From Planctomycetota bacterium (GTDB lineage Bacteria > Planctomycetota > Planctomycetia > Pirellulales > Pirellulaceae): a stretch of 33,839 bases of DNA. The stretch spans positions 1 through 33,839 of the forward strand of contig JAPLNL010000016.1 in assembly GCA_026692905.1 (NCBI GenBank). The letters are read 5' to 3'. The position numbers and the translations under genes are program-made. This document shows positions 26,093 through 33,171 of the stretch, piece by piece. The notes beneath the pieces were generated by a model. That model saw nothing but the letters and a program-made list of their open reading frames with translations. It did not search any database and was not told where the DNA came from. Each line of letters begins with the position of its first letter. The first letter of the stretch is position 1.

Positions 26093-27435
26093 GGTAGCGG
26101 CACATCTTCCAATACGAATTCAACGGTTTGATCGACCACGTTGCCCGGCGCTCGGTACATGAATTTGCAACCCTCGAGCCCCTTCTCAACATCAAACAAA
26201 TACGATAAGCCGACCTCCTTGCCAGTCATTCGAGTCGTTGACCAGCCCACGTGCTCTAATCGTTTCTTGTCTTGGTTGATTAAGAACGCTTCGTGCGTGT
26301 TCGTCCAACCGCGGAAAGAAGAGGTGCCGTCCCCCCCATCACTCAGTGATATCCCTACCAACACCTCATAGATGTCCCGGTTCTTTCGAGCTTTCTCTAG
26401 TACCACTTTGAGATTTCCAAGGGTGGCCGTCTTCTTTCCATCTTTCGTCAATTCATCGAACTCTAGCGTCGCTGGCTTCCCAGGTATTGAGACAAAAACT
26501 TTTCCATGCCAACGTGTTACTTTTTTTGCCGTTCGCTCAGGCAAAATAAAGTTCAATCCGACTTGGAGCTGCGCCCCACCGGTGGGAACAAACTCGGTTT
26601 CCTCCGCGGTCATCTTTGGTTGCAACACTTGGCCGTCATTGCAAACGAGCTCAATCGCATCCATGGGAAACTTGACAAAGACAGGATCAAGCCTCGGCTC
26701 CCACGAAAGCAATACCTGAATCTGTAGATTGTTTTGGGCGGGATCCTGAAGCTGCTGTGTCTTTTGCACGATCAATGGTTCAAGCCGAAAGACTCCTGAG
26801 TAACCTGCCGCCGCGATTCGTAGCGGTGCATTTGGCGCCCGGGGCATGAGTTGCATCACCTCTCCATCACCGCCTGCAACGGTCAGTTCCAACTGATCAA
26901 GCACTTCATCAAAGGCTTCCCAAAAAGGAGTTGCCTCGAATTCGGTAACAACTTCCCGATCCAAACTTGGCAACTCTCCGAGAGTAATCCTGTTACCTGT
27001 CTCTTCCGCAATTTTGATCAACGCTTCACGACCCGTCATGCTGCCGCTCAACGTAACCGTCGTCGGCAGCGTAAACGCCTGCATCTCCTGCTTCTCTAGT
27101 GAATCTCGGATCCGTTCAAGTCGCATTTTCCACTCGGCAGACGAGTCGGTACCGATGGCCGGAAGAAACTCAATAATCGCTGGACCCAATGCCTTAAGCT
27201 CAGCTTCAGCGGCGTCTCGAATCGCCTTCTTTGCAGAATCCAGATCGCCAGAAAGCTCCGTTACTTTCTTTTCCAAAACATCCCGCTCGTCCTTCGGCTT
27301 CAGGGGTCGCTTGGGGCCTATTGTGCGAGGTTGCGATTTCTCTTGACCATGTGCCAATGGCGTAACGGAACTGCAAACAAAAAGGATAATGAGTAGCAAC
27401 CTCAACGAATCGTTGGGAAATCTCTGGAACTTCAT
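26089..27435 (-). CDS. secreted protein, function unknown
   Basis: 448 residues from ATG 27435, chosen because a signal peptide follows at once (MKFQRFPNDSLRLLLIILFV, cleavage near AHG-QE); the frame is open to 27507. The first mature part is a coiled coil of about 60 residues (KDERDVLEKKVTELSGDLDS) ending with a degraded repeat of HEAT-like helices. A short helical-beta module follows (SGSMTGREALIKIAEETGNR), similar to the small N-domains of secretin and TonB-type proteins. The rest is beta-rich (VFVKFPMDAIELVCNDGQVL) with no recognised catalytic residues. The stop overlaps the oxidoreductase start by four bases. Pairing of an exported protein with a cytoplasmic flavoprotein is unusual. Confidence 0.75.
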   Translation of the reverse strand: MKFQRFPNDSLRLLLIILFVCSSVTPLAHGQEKSQPRTIGPKRPLKPKDERDVLEKKVTELSGDLDSAKKAIRDAAEAELKALGPAIIEFLPAIGTDSSAEWKMRLERIRDSLEKQEMQAFTLPTTVTLSGSMTGREALIKIAEETGNRITLGELPSLDREVVTEFEATPFWEAFDEVLDQLELTVAGGDGEVMQLMPRAPNAPLRIAAAGYSGVFRLEPLIVQKTQQLQDPAQNNLQIQVLLSWEPRLDPVFVKFPMDAIELVCNDGQVLQPKMTAEETEFVPTGGAQLQVGLNFILPERTAKKVTRWHGKVFVSIPGKPATLEFDELTKDGKKTATLGNLKVVLEKARKNRDIYEVLVGISLSDGGDGTSSFRGWTNTHEAFLINQDKKRLEHVGWSTTRMTGKEVGLSYLFDVEKGLEGCKFMYRAPGNVVDQTVEFVLEDVPLP

Positions 27436-27537
27436 GATTCGACTCTTTAGGCTTGGCTTTAAGAAGGAACTCCAACCGATCCGCGGTTGCACAGGCAGAA
27501 CTTCCAATTAGTTTAGCGGTTAAATCCGATGAACCTT

Positions 27538-27595
27538 GCACGACTCGCAAGCTTGTAAATGGACATTAGAATCACTAGCTTGCGCGTCGTGCTAG
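27538..27595. repeat. REP-like pair matching the repeat at the window start
   Basis: A degenerate unit gcacgactcgcaagctt (27538-27554) faces a perfect unit containing cttgcgcgtcgtgc (27572-27595, with tcactag before it). The two arms form a hairpin. The right unit is the same sequence family as the three copies at 1-88, about 27 kb away. It lies upstream of the minus-strand secreted-protein gene and upstream of the DUF533 gene. Confidence 0.85.
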
Positions 27596-27770
27596 GGTCG
27601 TTTTCTGCTTGCCGCTAGACTTGAGCGCTTATTGTACTACAAGCGGATGAAGATTGACGACGCGTTGATCGATCAAGTTGATGAATTATGAGGCCAGCCA
27701 CATTCGCATTTCTCTTAAAATTGATAAGATAGTACGTTTTGAATTCAACTCGATTTTGTGAGACTAGCTA

Positions 27771-28478
27771 ATGAACGCAATTGATGTCCTTGGGAGCTTG
27801 CTTGGTAGTGGCAAAAGTGGAGGAGTCGGGGCTGACATCCTCTCTGAAATACTTGGTGGCAGTCGCGCACCAACTCCACAGTCAAACACAGGCGGGTCGC
27901 GAGCAAATGCCCCAATGAGCCCTGAACAATTGGAGGAAATGCTCGGAGTTGGACGAGGTTCCGGGAATACAACTCAATCGCAGTCCCGACCACAACCAAC
28001 TCAGCAACAACCAAGAAGTGCCCCTCAGCAACAGAGCCCCCAACTACCCACTGATATTTTCGGACAACGCCAAGGACAGGCTCCAAAAATCAATCTTAGC
28101 GTCCCGAAACCAACACCCCTCTCGGATAACGACCTAGCCATCCTGTTCATTCGCGCCATGATCAATTCTGCCAAAGTGGATGGCGAAATCTCCGAAGACG
28201 AACAAAATAAAATCCTCGGACAAGTTGGCGGCACGACCCCAGAAATAGTTCAGTTTCTCAGAACGGAATTTGCAAGACCGCTCAACGTCAACGAATACGC
28301 CCAGTCTTTGCCAATCGGAATGGAAGAAAAAGCCTACGGCATTTCCCTCATGGCAATCAAATTGGATACCAAAGAAGAAGCAGACTATCTGCGACAATTG
28401 GCCAAGACGCTGCGAATTACTCCAGAAACTTGCAATAAGCTTCACCAGCAGCAGAACGCACCGCTGTTGTTCGCATAG
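27771..28478 (+). CDS. DUF533/TerB-like protein
   Basis: 235 residues from ATG 27771. The N-terminus has the short DUF533 start (MNAIDVLGSLLGSGKSGG, then GADILSEILGG). A disordered stretch rich in Gln, Pro and Ser (SQSRPQPTQQQPRSAPQQQS) spans about 70-115. The C-terminal 120 residues are an all-helical TerB-like domain: LAILFIRAMINSAKVDGEIS, EDEQNKILGQVG, IGMEEKAYGISLMAIKLDTK and EEADYLRQLAKTLRI, with the acidic DGEISEDEQ segment usual for that fold and likely a metal site. The family (YebE-like) is probably membrane-associated and is linked loosely to stress or tellurite resistance; no specific role is shown. It stands alone between the repeat and ilvE. Confidence 0.85.
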   Translation: MNAIDVLGSLLGSGKSGGVGADILSEILGGSRAPTPQSNTGGSRANAPMSPEQLEEMLGVGRGSGNTTQSQSRPQPTQQQPRSAPQQQSPQLPTDIFGQRQGQAPKINLSVPKPTPLSDNDLAILFIRAMINSAKVDGEISEDEQNKILGQVGGTTPEIVQFLRTEFARPLNVNEYAQSLPIGMEEKAYGISLMAIKLDTKEEADYLRQLAKTLRITPETCNKLHQQQNAPLLFA

Positions 28479-28772
28479 CGCAGAACGGTTGTCCCAAACC
28501 TTCTTTTTTCGTAACAGGCACATTCCATTCGCCGTCCGCCCAAAAAACCCATCGGTTTTTGCGACTTCGGCACACGGATTGTGCCTCAACCTTTTGCGGC
28601 TTCAATTCTCAAGCCGAACCCGATCGATTTTGCATTGGTCTCTTGACCTTCGTGCGCCCAATTCGCACGTCCTTTCGAAGCTTTCGCCTGTCTGGTAACA
28701 TTTCTGCTTGCCCTCCACGCATCAACTGCACTGCAATTTCAGTCGCACATCCGATTCCCTACACCCAATCTT

Positions 28773-29630
28773 ATGTCACTTCAAATTTACGTAGCCGGCC
28801 AGTATTACGACAAAGAAAACGCCAAGATCAGCGTTTACGACCACGGACTCCTTTACGGCGATGGAGTGTTCGAGGGAATGCGCAGCTACTCGGGCAAAGT
28901 CTTTCGGATGAAAGAACACCTGGACCGACTTTATGAGTCGGCACTCGCGATCTGCTTGACCATCCCAATCAGCAAAGAACAGATGGAAGCAGACGTCAAT
29001 AAAACCCTCCAAATCAATGCACTGAAAGACGCTTACATCCGACTCGTCGTCACTCGAGGCTCAGGTTCCCTTGGGCTAGACCCAAACCGAACCAGCAATC
29101 CACAAGTGATCATCATTGCGGACTCTATCTCGATGTACCCCGAAGAGTACTATCAAAAAGGGCTGAAAATTGTCACGGCAGCCACTATTCGAAACCACCC
29201 TGCTGCATTGAGCTCACGTGTTAAGTCGCTGAACTACCTCAACAATATTATGGCCAAAATCGAAGGGCTCCAGGCTGGTTGCATCGAAGCCCTCATGCTC
29301 AACATCAAAGGTGAAGTTGCCGAATGCACAGGCGATAATATTTTCATCGTCAAAAATGGTGCGATACGTACTCCATCCAAAGACGCAGGTATCCTCGAGG
29401 GAATTACGCGAAACGCAATTTTGGATCTAGCAAAGAGTTTGGGAATTCCTGCAGAAGAAGTCACACTGACAAGACATGATCTCTTCGTCTCCGATGAATG
29501 CTTCCTCACAGGAAGTGCAGCAGAGGTTATTCCAGTCGTGTCAATCGACGGCCGAACCATTGCGTCTGGAAACGTCGGCCCCATCACCACTAAGCTAATA
29601 GCCGAATTCAAAAAACTTGTCCACAGCTGA
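28773..29630 (+). CDS. ilvE: branched-chain amino acid aminotransferase (class IV)
   Basis: 285 residues, the usual size. PLP-dependent enzyme that interconverts Val, Leu and Ile with their 2-oxo acids using 2-oxoglutarate, in the cytoplasm. The fold-type IV features are present: VYDHGLLYGDGVFEGMRSY at about 21-39 and the catalytic Lys151 in RVKSLNYLNNIMAK. The cofactor-phosphate region includes EVAECTGDNIFIVKNGAI, then GILEGITRNAILDLA and DECFLTGSAAEVIPV. The PLP-phosphate contacts in GITR and TGSA are intact. D-amino-acid aminotransferase is the close alternative, since the two share the fold; the KSLNYLNN and EGITR motifs favour IlvE. ATG 28773 starts a gene of its own after a 294-base gap with no gene I can see. 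Confidence 0.92.
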   Translation: MSLQIYVAGQYYDKENAKISVYDHGLLYGDGVFEGMRSYSGKVFRMKEHLDRLYESALAICLTIPISKEQMEADVNKTLQINALKDAYIRLVVTRGSGSLGLDPNRTSNPQVIIIADSISMYPEEYYQKGLKIVTAATIRNHPAALSSRVKSLNYLNNIMAKIEGLQAGCIEALMLNIKGEVAECTGDNIFIVKNGAIRTPSKDAGILEGITRNAILDLAKSLGIPAEEVTLTRHDLFVSDECFLTGSAAEVIPVVSIDGRTIASGNVGPITTKLIAEFKKLVHS

Positions 29631-29668
29631 GCCGTGGGTCACACGTGCCGGCTGTGACCTTTGTGCAA

Positions 29669-29697
29669 ATGCATTTCGTTTAACAGTCAGCCGTAGG
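29669..29697. repeat. 29-bp direct repeat, copy 1
   Basis: Starts atgcatttcgtttaacag and ends cagccgtagg; identical to 30813-30841. The two copies flank the Sua5 gene in the same orientation, 1.1 kb apart. Just after each copy the sequences diverge but share tactgcca. Confidence 0.85.
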
Positions 29698-29814
29698 AGG
29701 AGTACTGCCAAAAAATCCTTAGGTGTACTCACAAAAGAACTGAGCATACCCTGCGGCGGTTCTGCAACTTACCCCCATAACAACTAGAAGCAGCAACCGA
29801 GTAACTTTCTTTCC

Positions 29815-30798
29815 TCACTGACTAGCTCTTCGCAACCGATCCATCAAAGCCACACCAATCCCAACTTCAGCAACCGCCTCACAGTAAACCCATTTCGCAC
29901 CAGCGGTATCCGCTTTGCGAAAAGTATCAAATAGCTTCGTGGCGTACTCATCCACATCGCAACACGCCATTACCGAGCCAAATCTCAATGGATTCGCTGG
30001 CAAGTTCACTCCAATGTAGTGAACCTGATTTAGGCGATCAAAAGCCCTTTGCAATTCAGACTCCAATGAGCCCGCAGCAAAAACAACCACTTTAGCCCGC
30101 GGTTGATAATGTTTGTACTTGAGCCCTGGTGAGTTAACTCCCTCGGTGTGCTGATCAAAAAGTCCACTCGAAAAAGGTTGGATTGCATCGCAAACTTCTT
30201 TCAGTTCTTCGAAGGTCACGCCGCCCGGCCTCAATACTCTAGGCGGGTCGCATGTTGCATCCACAACGGTACTCTCAAGACCAAATGAAGTGGGCTCCCC
30301 CTTGATGATTCCTGCGATGCGACCATCGAGGTCATCTGCGACGGCCTGCCAAGTAGTAGCACTAGGACTCCCTGATCGATTCGCACTGGGAGCGGCTAAA
30401 GGAGTCCCCGCAAGGCGAATCAACTCAATCGCGATCGGATGACTCGGAAAACGAACAGCAACGGTGTCCAGCCCCGCAGTCACAAAAGAAGACACTTCTT
30501 GCCTCTTAGGCAGCACCACGGTGAGAGGCCCTGGCCAAAAGCGTGCCATCAACTTTTCGGCAATGACAGGAATACTACGAGCTACCAAAGCAAGTTGGGA
30601 AACATCCGCAACGTGCACAATCAACGGATTATCGGCCGGCCTCCCTTTGGCTTCGAAAATCTTTTGGACAGCAATCGCATTCAAAGCATCCGCACCAAGC
30701 CCATAGACTGTCTCAGTCGGAAACGCCGCGAGTTCGCCGTGCTTGATTAGCTCAGCCGCCGCTACAAGCTCGAGGGCCGAAAAGTAAGTCGTCTTCAT
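29815..30798 (-). CDS. threonylcarbamoyl-AMP synthase (Sua5/TsaC, long form)
   Basis: 327 residues from ATG 30798; the frame is open to 30861, which lies beyond the repeat copy, so I chose the internal ATG giving MKTTYFSALELVAAAELIKH. It makes L-threonylcarbamoyl-AMP from threonine, bicarbonate and ATP, the first step of t6A37 modification of ANN-decoding tRNAs. The YrdC domain has PTETVYGLGADALN, KGRPADNPLIVHV, RFWPGPLTVVLPKR, VAVRFPSHPIA and GTPLAAPSANRSGSPSATTW. A C-terminal Sua5 domain (about 230-327) follows, with SPGLKYKHYQPRAKVVVF and MDRLRRAS at the end. The long two-domain form is Sua5 rather than TsaC. The enzyme is expected to be essential. The small conserved gene lies 82 bases upstream on the same strand. 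Confidence 0.93.
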   Translation of the reverse strand: MKTTYFSALELVAAAELIKHGELAAFPTETVYGLGADALNAIAVQKIFEAKGRPADNPLIVHVADVSQLALVARSIPVIAEKLMARFWPGPLTVVLPKRQEVSSFVTAGLDTVAVRFPSHPIAIELIRLAGTPLAAPSANRSGSPSATTWQAVADDLDGRIAGIIKGEPTSFGLESTVVDATCDPPRVLRPGGVTFEELKEVCDAIQPFSSGLFDQHTEGVNSPGLKYKHYQPRAKVVVFAAGSLESELQRAFDRLNQVHYIGVNLPANPLRFGSVMACCDVDEYATKLFDTFRKADTAGAKWVYCEAVAEVGIGVALMDRLRRASQ

Positions 30799-30812
30799 TT
30801 CGTGCGAACCGA

Positions 30813-30841
30813 ATGCATTTCGTTTAACAGTCAGCCGTAGG
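30813..30841. repeat. 29-bp direct repeat, copy 2
   Basis: Identical to 29669-29697. It lies between the Sua5 gene and the small conserved gene upstream, and is followed by gcgtactgcc. A related stretch, taccgtaggcgttccggcagta, palindromic in part, is at about 30890-30911 inside the end of the next gene. Confidence 0.85.
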
Positions 30842-30880
30842 CGTACTGCCAAAGAAGTCAACTAAACCTTCTGCGAGCAT

Positions 30881-31213
30881 TCAATGGCTTACCGTAGGCG
30901 TTCCGGCAGTAAAGTCTGCTTGCTGATCCGATGTTTTACTTGGAAATCGGTTAGCAAAGAAAAGTCTCTCCCAAAGATTCGCTTTGCGAAGTCGAGAATC
31001 ATCAATGGGCAAAGAGTGTTGCTTGCCGCGTCGCGTTTCGAGTACTAGTTGGCCGTCTTTCACTTGGCGGACGACCCAGTATTTGTCGACTTCGTAGGAA
31101 TACATTTCGCCGTGAGGAGAGGGGGAAATGTTTTTCGCTCTAGGCCCAGGCGAGAGGCTGTGTTTTTCACGGGTGTAAACGACCCAGTCGTTTGGACTAA
31201 AGGACCCTATCAT
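30881..31213 (-). CDS. small conserved hypothetical protein
   Basis: 110 residues from ATG 31213, with ggag 9 bases upstream on the minus strand. Features are a start MIGSFSPNDWVVYTREKHS, a proline-rich segment SPGPRAKNISPSPHGE, then YSYEVDKYWVVRQVKDGQLV and TRRGKQHSLPIDDSRLRKAN. The W, Y and basic residues suggest a small SH3-like or nucleic-acid-binding fold, but this is impression only. I believe similar proteins occur across planctomycetes. The last residues (QADFTAGTPTVSH) are encoded by repeat-like sequence, so the native end may have been altered. No function can be assigned. Confidence 0.7.
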   Translation of the reverse strand: MIGSFSPNDWVVYTREKHSLSPGPRAKNISPSPHGEMYSYEVDKYWVVRQVKDGQLVLETRRGKQHSLPIDDSRLRKANLWERLFFANRFPSKTSDQQADFTAGTPTVSH

Positions 31214-31555
31214 GGGGGAGCTCCTCGCTCAAATTTCAGAATCCCAAGTGACGAAAATTGTAAGCCCCAAACAAAACGGCGCGGTGCAAATGAACTATTG
31301 ACCTGGAGTAACAGCCCACACTAACTATTCTTCACCGTAAATCGTCTTGAATCCAGGTCAGCTTTGAGTCTGACTGGAGAATTCAAGAGAATAGTAACGA
31401 TTTTTTGGAATTTTCCACTTTCCCCAACCGTTTGGAGTGTTTTCCGCTGGGCCTCCGAAAAATCGTTGCCGTTCTTGGCTCCCCTAGAACGAGGCGGTCA
31501 ATCGTCAGCGATAGCCAATTCAACGTCGAATTTTTCGAACTTGGTGACAGAATAA
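31214..31555. other. non-coding gap between divergent genes
   Basis: 342 bases separate the small conserved gene (minus) from the phosphatase gene (plus) and should contain both promoters. I see no promoter I can defend, no repeat of note and no convincing gene. A 63-residue open frame (31364-31555) ends just before the phosphatase start but has no features. Confidence 0.5.
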
Positions 31556-32059
31556 ATGCGATCTAAAGCTCATTTGGCGGGCCAACCTGCGCCGTATCGA
31601 ATCATGTTTGTATGTTTAGGAAATATCTGCCGGTCGCCAGCCGCCGAGGGGATTCTAAAAGCCATGATTCAGCAGCGGGGCTTGGAGGGAAAGCTTGCCG
31701 TGGATTCGGCTGGAACGGCCAGCTATCACATTGGTAAGTTGCCCGACTCCAGGATGATCGAAGCCGCCGCGAGGCGAGGCTATTTGCTGGCTACCAAGGC
31801 CAAAGCATTCACAAAAGCGATGATTTCAGAACGCGACATCGTTATTGCAATGGACCGGGAAAACTACTCGGAAATCCTACTTATCGCGGGTGGCCAACAA
31901 GGAAACGTGAAGTTGCTCAGTGATTTTTTGGACGCAAGTTGGCCGCGCGACGTGCCCGATCCCTATCATGGCGGAGAAGCCGGCTTTGAATACGTGCTAG
32001 ACATGCTGGAAGCGGCAGGGCCCAAGCTCCTAGGAGAGCCAAAAATACTGGGAGAGTAG
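31556..32059 (+). CDS. low-molecular-weight protein tyrosine phosphatase
   Basis: 167 residues from ATG 31556. The active-site loop is VCLGNICRSP with Cys20 as the nucleophile and Arg26 binding the phosphate (C-x5-R-S). The general acid is Asp135 in VPDPYHGG, in its usual place near the C-terminus. The intermediate segments LAVDSAGTASYHIGKLPDSR and IAMDRENYSEIL also match the family. The enzyme dephosphorylates tyrosine, often on bacterial tyrosine kinases or exopolysaccharide enzymes. The first 14 residues precede the usual start and may be extra; a true start at the Met before FVCLGN is possible. No kinase gene is adjacent, so the partner is unknown. Confidence 0.93.
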   Translation: MRSKAHLAGQPAPYRIMFVCLGNICRSPAAEGILKAMIQQRGLEGKLAVDSAGTASYHIGKLPDSRMIEAAARRGYLLATKAKAFTKAMISERDIVIAMDRENYSEILLIAGGQQGNVKLLSDFLDASWPRDVPDPYHGGEAGFEYVLDMLEAAGPKLLGEPKILGE

Positions 32060-32464
32060 ATCAATTGCCCTCAATTGCTCATCAGGCGCGTAAGGTCGAT
32101 TTGGAAGAAACAGCCTAGATCTGAATTTCGGGCTCGGCTAGCTTTGATTTTCGGCCGGGAACACGAGCGATGAACGTCGTGATGGACGAAAATGCGATAA
32201 GCGGGCCCCCCCACCGACCTTTTCCGCCATCGGATTGTTGCGAACAGAGGGAAGATAGCGATCGTCCGAGGCATTTCGAAGGAAACAAAGTCAGTGGGAA
32301 ATAAACCAGCCTTGCAAGGCCTTAGTTTTGCAGGTAAATTCCGTTATCGCTGGTAACTCAGGCAAAGTCTGAGGGTAAAAGCAAAATCCCAAGCGAACCT
32401 TTTCCTATCTGACCGAATCAGAGTCAAGTAGGAAATGGAATTTCGCGAAGATCGAAAACAATAC
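32060..32464. other. non-coding gap before the tRNA gene
   Basis: 405 bases without a protein gene I can support. It contains a homopolymer-rich run (gggcccccccaccgacc, about 32203) and short inverted stretches, but nothing I can name. It should contain the tRNA promoter, which I cannot pick out with confidence. Confidence 0.5.
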
Positions 32465-32537
32465 TCCCTTGTAGCTCAGTCGGCAGAGCAACGGACTGTT
32501 AATCCGTGTGTCGGTGGTTCGAGCCCACCCGGGGGAG
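32465..32537 (+). tRNA. tRNA-Asn (anticodon GTT)
   Basis: 73 bases folding as a standard cloverleaf. The acceptor stem pairs tcccttg with cggggga, with discriminator g. The D arm has gctc and gagc, and the anticodon stem pairs acgga with tccgt around ctgttaa, giving anticodon GTT (Asn). The T arm is ggtgg-ttcgagc-ccacc. CCA is not encoded; the genome continues cct. It is the only tRNA in the window and lies just before the small regulator and nuclease-domain gene, at a site of the kind used by integrating elements. Confidence 0.96.
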
Positions 32538-32581
32538 CCTTTCAAATCCTCGGAATTTCCGAGGGTACGATTTAACAGAGA

Positions 32582-32610
32582 AGCCGAGGGATAAACCCCT
32601 CGGCTTTTTT
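32582..32610 (+). terminator. strong rho-independent terminator after tRNA-Asn
   Basis: agccgaggg pairs with cccctcggct around a short ataaa loop, followed by tttttt to 32610. This is the best intrinsic terminator in the window, 45 bases downstream of the tRNA. Confidence 0.88.
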
Positions 32611-32946
32611 CGTTGTTTGCCAAGGGTTTTGGAGTTTCTTAGCTCGCCCTGAACCGAACAGAGAGCGCTCTCACTTCGCCCCAAAATCGCATTTCCGCGA
32701 CCGGACCGCACAAATTCGTCTGCAACTCTCAGATTCTCTGTTTGACAGAGAAGTCTTATTTAACAGCCACGATCGATTGCGAAGTGGCACTTGAGTAGGC
32801 GTCAGAGGTCGCAAAATCTGTTGTGACCAAACGTGTCACTGTGTGTTGGTAGCGTCAGCTATTCTCCGTTCATTGCTATCACACGCTTGTAGAGTTTGCT
32901 AAACTTTGGGCCATTCATTTCGGGGGTACCATCAAGGCTCAAGAGT
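32611..32946. other. 336-base gap before the small regulator
   Basis: No gene I can support. A perfect 12-base palindrome gagagcgctctc is at about 32661-32672. Promoters for the regulator would be here, but I cannot name a -35/-10 pair with confidence. There is no integrase gene and no copy of the tRNA 3' end, so a genomic-island boundary is not shown. Confidence 0.5.
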
Positions 32947-33156
32947 ATGAAAACCAAACTAAGCGAGTACGTGAAAGTGGCTGAGGCAGCGGAGATCCTT
33001 GGAGTATCCCAAGGAACACTCCGAAACTGGGCCGAGGCTGGAAAAATGCCAATGCACAAGAACCCGGCTAACGGTTACCGACTCTTCAAGAGAGCGGATT
33101 TGGAGCACTTCCTCAGCGAGATATCCAAGCCCGTAATGCCAACACGACCTAAGTAG
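32947..33156 (+). CDS. small excisionase/MerR-type helix-turn-helix protein
   Basis: 69 residues from ATG 32947; the frame is open to 32896, but this Met begins the domain. The pattern YVKVAEAAEILGVSQGTLRN, WAEAGKMPMHKNPANGYRLF, KRADLEHFLSEIS is the winged helix of the excisionase/MerR-like HTH_17 group. The helix AEAAEILGVS is followed by the recognition helix TLRNWAEAG and the wing NPANGYRLF. No cofactor-binding domain is present. It probably binds DNA as a regulator of the gene that starts 15 bases later, or as a recombination directionality factor. The short spacing to the nuclease-domain gene argues for a co-transcribed pair. Confidence 0.85.
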   Translation: MKTKLSEYVKVAEAAEILGVSQGTLRNWAEAGKMPMHKNPANGYRLFKRADLEHFLSEISKPVMPTRPK

Positions 33157-33171
33157 TAATCTGGGGCGACA

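Noticed and set aside
31364-31555. 63-residue ORF ending right before the phosphatase start
   Set aside because: No recognisable features and no ribosome binding site; its position may be chance.
32465-33171. Integration of an island into tRNA-Asn
   Set aside because: The position is suggestive, but no integrase and no second copy of the tRNA 3' end were found in the window.
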